Source of the DNA: JAKFWI01 sp050246435
Lineage (GTDB): Bacteria > Pseudomonadota > Alphaproteobacteria > Caulobacterales > Aquidulcibacteraceae
DNA length: 8,310 nucleotides
Reading direction: 5' to 3'
Assembly (NCBI GenBank): GCA_050246435.1
Contig: JBFWWB010000114.1
Location: forward strand, 1 to 8,310
The notes below the pieces were generated by a model that saw only the letters and a program-made list of their open reading frames with translations, ran no database searches and was not told where the DNA came from. Shown piece by piece: positions 6,571 to 8,310 of this stretch (positions within the stretch are counted from its first letter, which is position 1; every line of letters begins with the position of its first letter). The position numbers were made by a program, and so were the translations under genes.

Positions 6571-7602
6571 TCAGGCCCGCCGCTTTTCCTCCGGCCGCTG
6601 CACGACATCCAGCGACAGGTTCACGATCACGCCGTCGCGCAGCACGGTCAGCGCCAGCCTGCGCCCGATCGCGTCGCGGCTCAGCACCTTGTGGATCGCA
6701 TCGACAGACGGCGTCGCCTGCCCGTCCAGCGACAGCACGACATCGCCCGGGCGCAGGCCCGCTGCATCACCCGGCCCGCCGGAGACGATTTGCACCACCA
6801 GCATGCCCGCTTCCGCATCGAGCCCCAACCGGCGCGCCAACGCCGTGGACAGCCCTTGCGTCTGCCCGGCCACGCCCAGCCAGCCGCGCGCGACGCGCCC
6901 GTCGCGCATCAATTCGGGGATGATGCGTTTGGCGGTGTTGATCGGCACCGCGAAGCATAAGCCCTGCGCGCCGCCGATGATCGCGGTGTTGACGCCGATC
7001 ACGCGGCCCAGGCCGTCCGTCAGCGCGCCCCCGGAATTGCCGGGATTGAGTGCTGCGTCCGTCTGGATCACATCCTCGATCAGCCGCCCGCTTTCCCCGC
7101 GCAGGGTGCGCCGCAGCGCTGAAACGATTCCGGCCGTGACGGTCGCCTGGAAGCCCAGCGGATTGCCGATGGCGATGGCGATTTCACCCACGCGCAGCGC
7201 GTCGCTATCGGCCAATTCGGCCGCATGCAGGCGCGCCGCGCCGTGCAGGCGCAGCAACGCGAGATCGGTGTCCGGATCGGCGCCGACGACCTCCGCCGCC
7301 ACGACGAGCCCGTCATGCAGCACGGCGTCAACGCGTTCTGCGCCTTGGATAACGTGATTATTGGTCAGCGCGTAGCCGTCATGGGCGACGATGACGCCCG
7401 AGCCTGCGCCCTCGAACGCGTCCTCCCGGCCGCGCCCGGCGGAGCGCCGCCGGCGCACGCCGATGACGCTGGGCGCGGCCCGCTCCACCGCTGCGATCAC
7501 GGTGTCGGAAAACGCGTCGCGCAGCGTCTGCTGCACGGCGTGGGCTTGCGGCTGGGCGGCCGCATCGTTCGCGGCAATTCTCTGGCGGGTGCGGCCAAAC
7601 AT
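6571..7602 (-). CDS. HtrA/Deg-type trypsin-like serine protease with one PDZ domain
   Basis: A 343-aa S1C-family protease. Such enzymes degrade or sense misfolded proteins. The catalytic triad is complete: His83 in LTNNHVI, Asp113 in DPDTDLALLRL, and Ser190 in NPGNSGGAL. AIGNPLGFQATVTAGIVSA and the substrate-loop VIGVNTAII are also typical. One PDZ domain follows (about 240-335: WLGVAGQ, GGPGDAAGLRPGDVVLSLDGQ), so it is shorter than DegP, which has two PDZ domains. ATG 7602 has GGAGGA (7607-7612) four bases upstream. From this start there is no signal peptide or membrane anchor: the N-terminus is polar and basic (MFGRTRQRIAANDAAAQPQ). That is unusual for Deg proteases and suggests a cytosolic enzyme. 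The gene is convergent with grxD. Confidence 0.93.
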   Translation of the reverse strand: MFGRTRQRIAANDAAAQPQAHAVQQTLRDAFSDTVIAAVERAAPSVIGVRRRRSAGRGREDAFEGAGSGVIVAHDGYALTNNHVIQGAERVDAVLHDGLVVAAEVVGADPDTDLALLRLHGAARLHAAELADSDALRVGEIAIAIGNPLGFQATVTAGIVSALRRTLRGESGRLIEDVIQTDAALNPGNSGGALTDGLGRVIGVNTAIIGGAQGLCFAVPINTAKRIIPELMRDGRVARGWLGVAGQTQGLSTALARRLGLDAEAGMLVVQIVSGGPGDAAGLRPGDVVLSLDGQATPSVDAIHKVLSRDAIGRRLALTVLRDGVIVNLSLDVVQRPEEKRRA

Positions 7603-7619
7603 GATGTCCTCCGCAAAAG

Positions 7620-7643
7620 GCGCGGAGCCTCGCCGCTCCGCGC
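7620..7643 (-). terminator. 9-bp hairpin followed by a T-run, in front of the protease gene
   Basis: On the minus strand GCGCGGAGC (7643-7635) and GCTCCGCGC (7628-7620) form a perfect 9-bp stem around a six-base loop, followed by CTTTTGC. This looks like a short intrinsic terminator for the upstream MotE-family gene. The protease Shine-Dalgarno begins only two bases after the T-run, so the same hairpin is in or at the very start of the protease leader and could act as an attenuator or mRNA 5' stabiliser. Confidence 0.5.
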
Positions 7644-7650
7644 TGGGGCC

Positions 7651-7681
7651 ATCATATTGGAACGCGCGGGCGCTTCGTCAC
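7651..7681 (-). promoter_or_regulatory. Candidate protease promoter
   Basis: On the minus strand TATGAT (7656-7651) matches the -10 consensus at five of six positions. GTGACG (7681-7676) is a partial -35 at four of six, with a slightly long 19-bp spacer. Transcription would start near 7644, exactly at the 5' side of the 7620-7643 hairpin. Good -10, mediocre -35. Confidence 0.35.
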
Positions 7682-7696
7682 CCCCCCTGGTGGGCG

Positions 7697-8310
7697 CTAG
7701 CCTGGCTTGGCGCCTGCCGCGGGCGCTTTCACGCCGGCATCCGCCGCGCGGCCGACCACCGCATCGGGAACCTTCTTGCTGTCCACCAGCGCCTTGGTGA
7801 GTTTGCGCGCGCTCTCCGGCGACATGCCGCCCATGATTTCGGCGAGGTTCGCCTGCTTCATGCGGCTCGACACTTCGAGCAACACATCAGGGTCCAGCCC
7901 TTCGAAGATGCGCGCCGCATCCTTCGGCTTCATCTTGGAATAGACCGTCACCATCGCGGCGACGCGCGCATTCTGCTCTTCATCGAGCTTGCCGAGCATG
8001 CCTTCGACTTCGCCCTGCACGCGCTTCAATTCGTTGAGCCGCTCCTCCACGCGCTTTTCGGCCGCGACGAGCAATTGCGCCTGCGTCGACATTTCCGTTT
8101 CGCGCTGATCGAGCGCGGTGCGCCGCGCGCCCAGCGATTGCAGCACTTCCACTTCCGTCGCCGAAAGGCCCGCCTGCTCTGCGAAGCTTGGCGCGGCGCA
8201 CTGCGCGCAGGACGCCGCAGGCGCAGCGACCGTGCTCGCCGGCGCTGGCGCGAGCGCCTCGGATGCGGCGGCCGCCACATCGCCGGCGCTTTCCGCCGCG
8301 GTAGCGGCCA
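7697..8310 (-). CDS. MotE-family flagellar protein (MgtE-N domain), 5' end off window
   Basis: Partial gene, open to the right edge; about 203 residues are visible to TAG at 7697-7699. The GTG at 8278 is not a convincing start, because the frame continues upstream with the same Ala-rich composition. Order seen from that codon: an Ala/Pro-rich linker with a Cys pair (SCAQC, about 23-27), the conserved SFAEQAGLSATEVEVLQSLGARRTALDQRE, a long charged coiled coil (about 50-105), then a domain resembling MgtE-N (VTVYSKMKPKDAARIFEGLDPDVLLEVSSRMKQANLAEIMGGMSPESARKLT), and an Ala-rich tail. Family members usually begin with a membrane segment and sit in flagellar clusters as periplasmic motor-assembly factors. 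That start, and probably flagellar genes, should lie to the right. The family call is good; the precise role is inferred. Confidence 0.82.
   Translation of the reverse strand, partial: AATAAESAGDVAAAASEALAPAPASTVAAPAASCAQCAAPSFAEQAGLSATEVEVLQSLGARRTALDQRETEMSTQAQLLVAAEKRVEERLNELKRVQGEVEGMLGKLDEEQNARVAAMVTVYSKMKPKDAARIFEGLDPDVLLEVSSRMKQANLAEIMGGMSPESARKLTKALVDSKKVPDAVVGRAADAGVKAPAAGAKPG

Noticed and set aside
6557..7357. 266-codon plus-strand frame opposite the serine protease
   Set aside because: Ser/Arg/Pro-rich antisense translation. The minus strand carries a full catalytic triad and PDZ domain.

Overview
The window reads as chromosomal DNA of a GC-rich alphaproteobacterium. The best taxonomic marker is the DUF1476 / F1Fo-ATPase zeta-subunit gene on the minus strand at 493-807, a family typical of Alphaproteobacteria. 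The purC-purS-purQ-purL-bolA-grxD order and a MotE/MgtE-N-type flagellar protein at the right edge agree with this. A Caulobacterales/Hyphomonadales-like host is my guess from overall protein style, not a demonstrated placement.

Layout: (1) 1-403 (+) is the C-terminal part of a D-2-hydroxyacid dehydrogenase cut by the window edge. (2) 493-807 (-) is the ATP synthase zeta inhibitor, convergent with it. (3) 1042-2779 (+) is purC, purS and purQ. (4) 2797-3171 (+) is an unrecognised, very acidic 124-aa protein. (5) 3194-3481 (-) is an unrecognised 95-aa protein with two membrane helices, which interrupts the purine run on the opposite strand. (6) 3632-5848 (+) is purL, followed by a BolA/IbaG gene (5861-6091) and a CGFS monothiol glutaredoxin (6157-6492). 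(7) A large hairpin at 6520-6564 closes this block against a convergent minus-strand HtrA-like serine protease (6571-7602). Upstream of that is the 5'-truncated MotE-family gene (7697-8310, -).

The genes supply two linked steps of de novo purine synthesis. PurS, PurQ and the small-type PurL together make the FGAM synthase complex, and PurC makes SAICAR two steps later. BolA and the CGFS glutaredoxin are the usual iron-sulfur partner pair. The zeta protein is unrelated to purines but reports on energy state.

No mobile element, CRISPR array, tRNA, rRNA or exotic defence system is visible, and most of the window is ordinary core genome. The points worth a second look are the two unrecognised genes between purQ and purL, the structured DNA/RNA in front of purC and purQ, a leader hairpin with a T-run just before the protease start, and the absence of a signal peptide on that protease.
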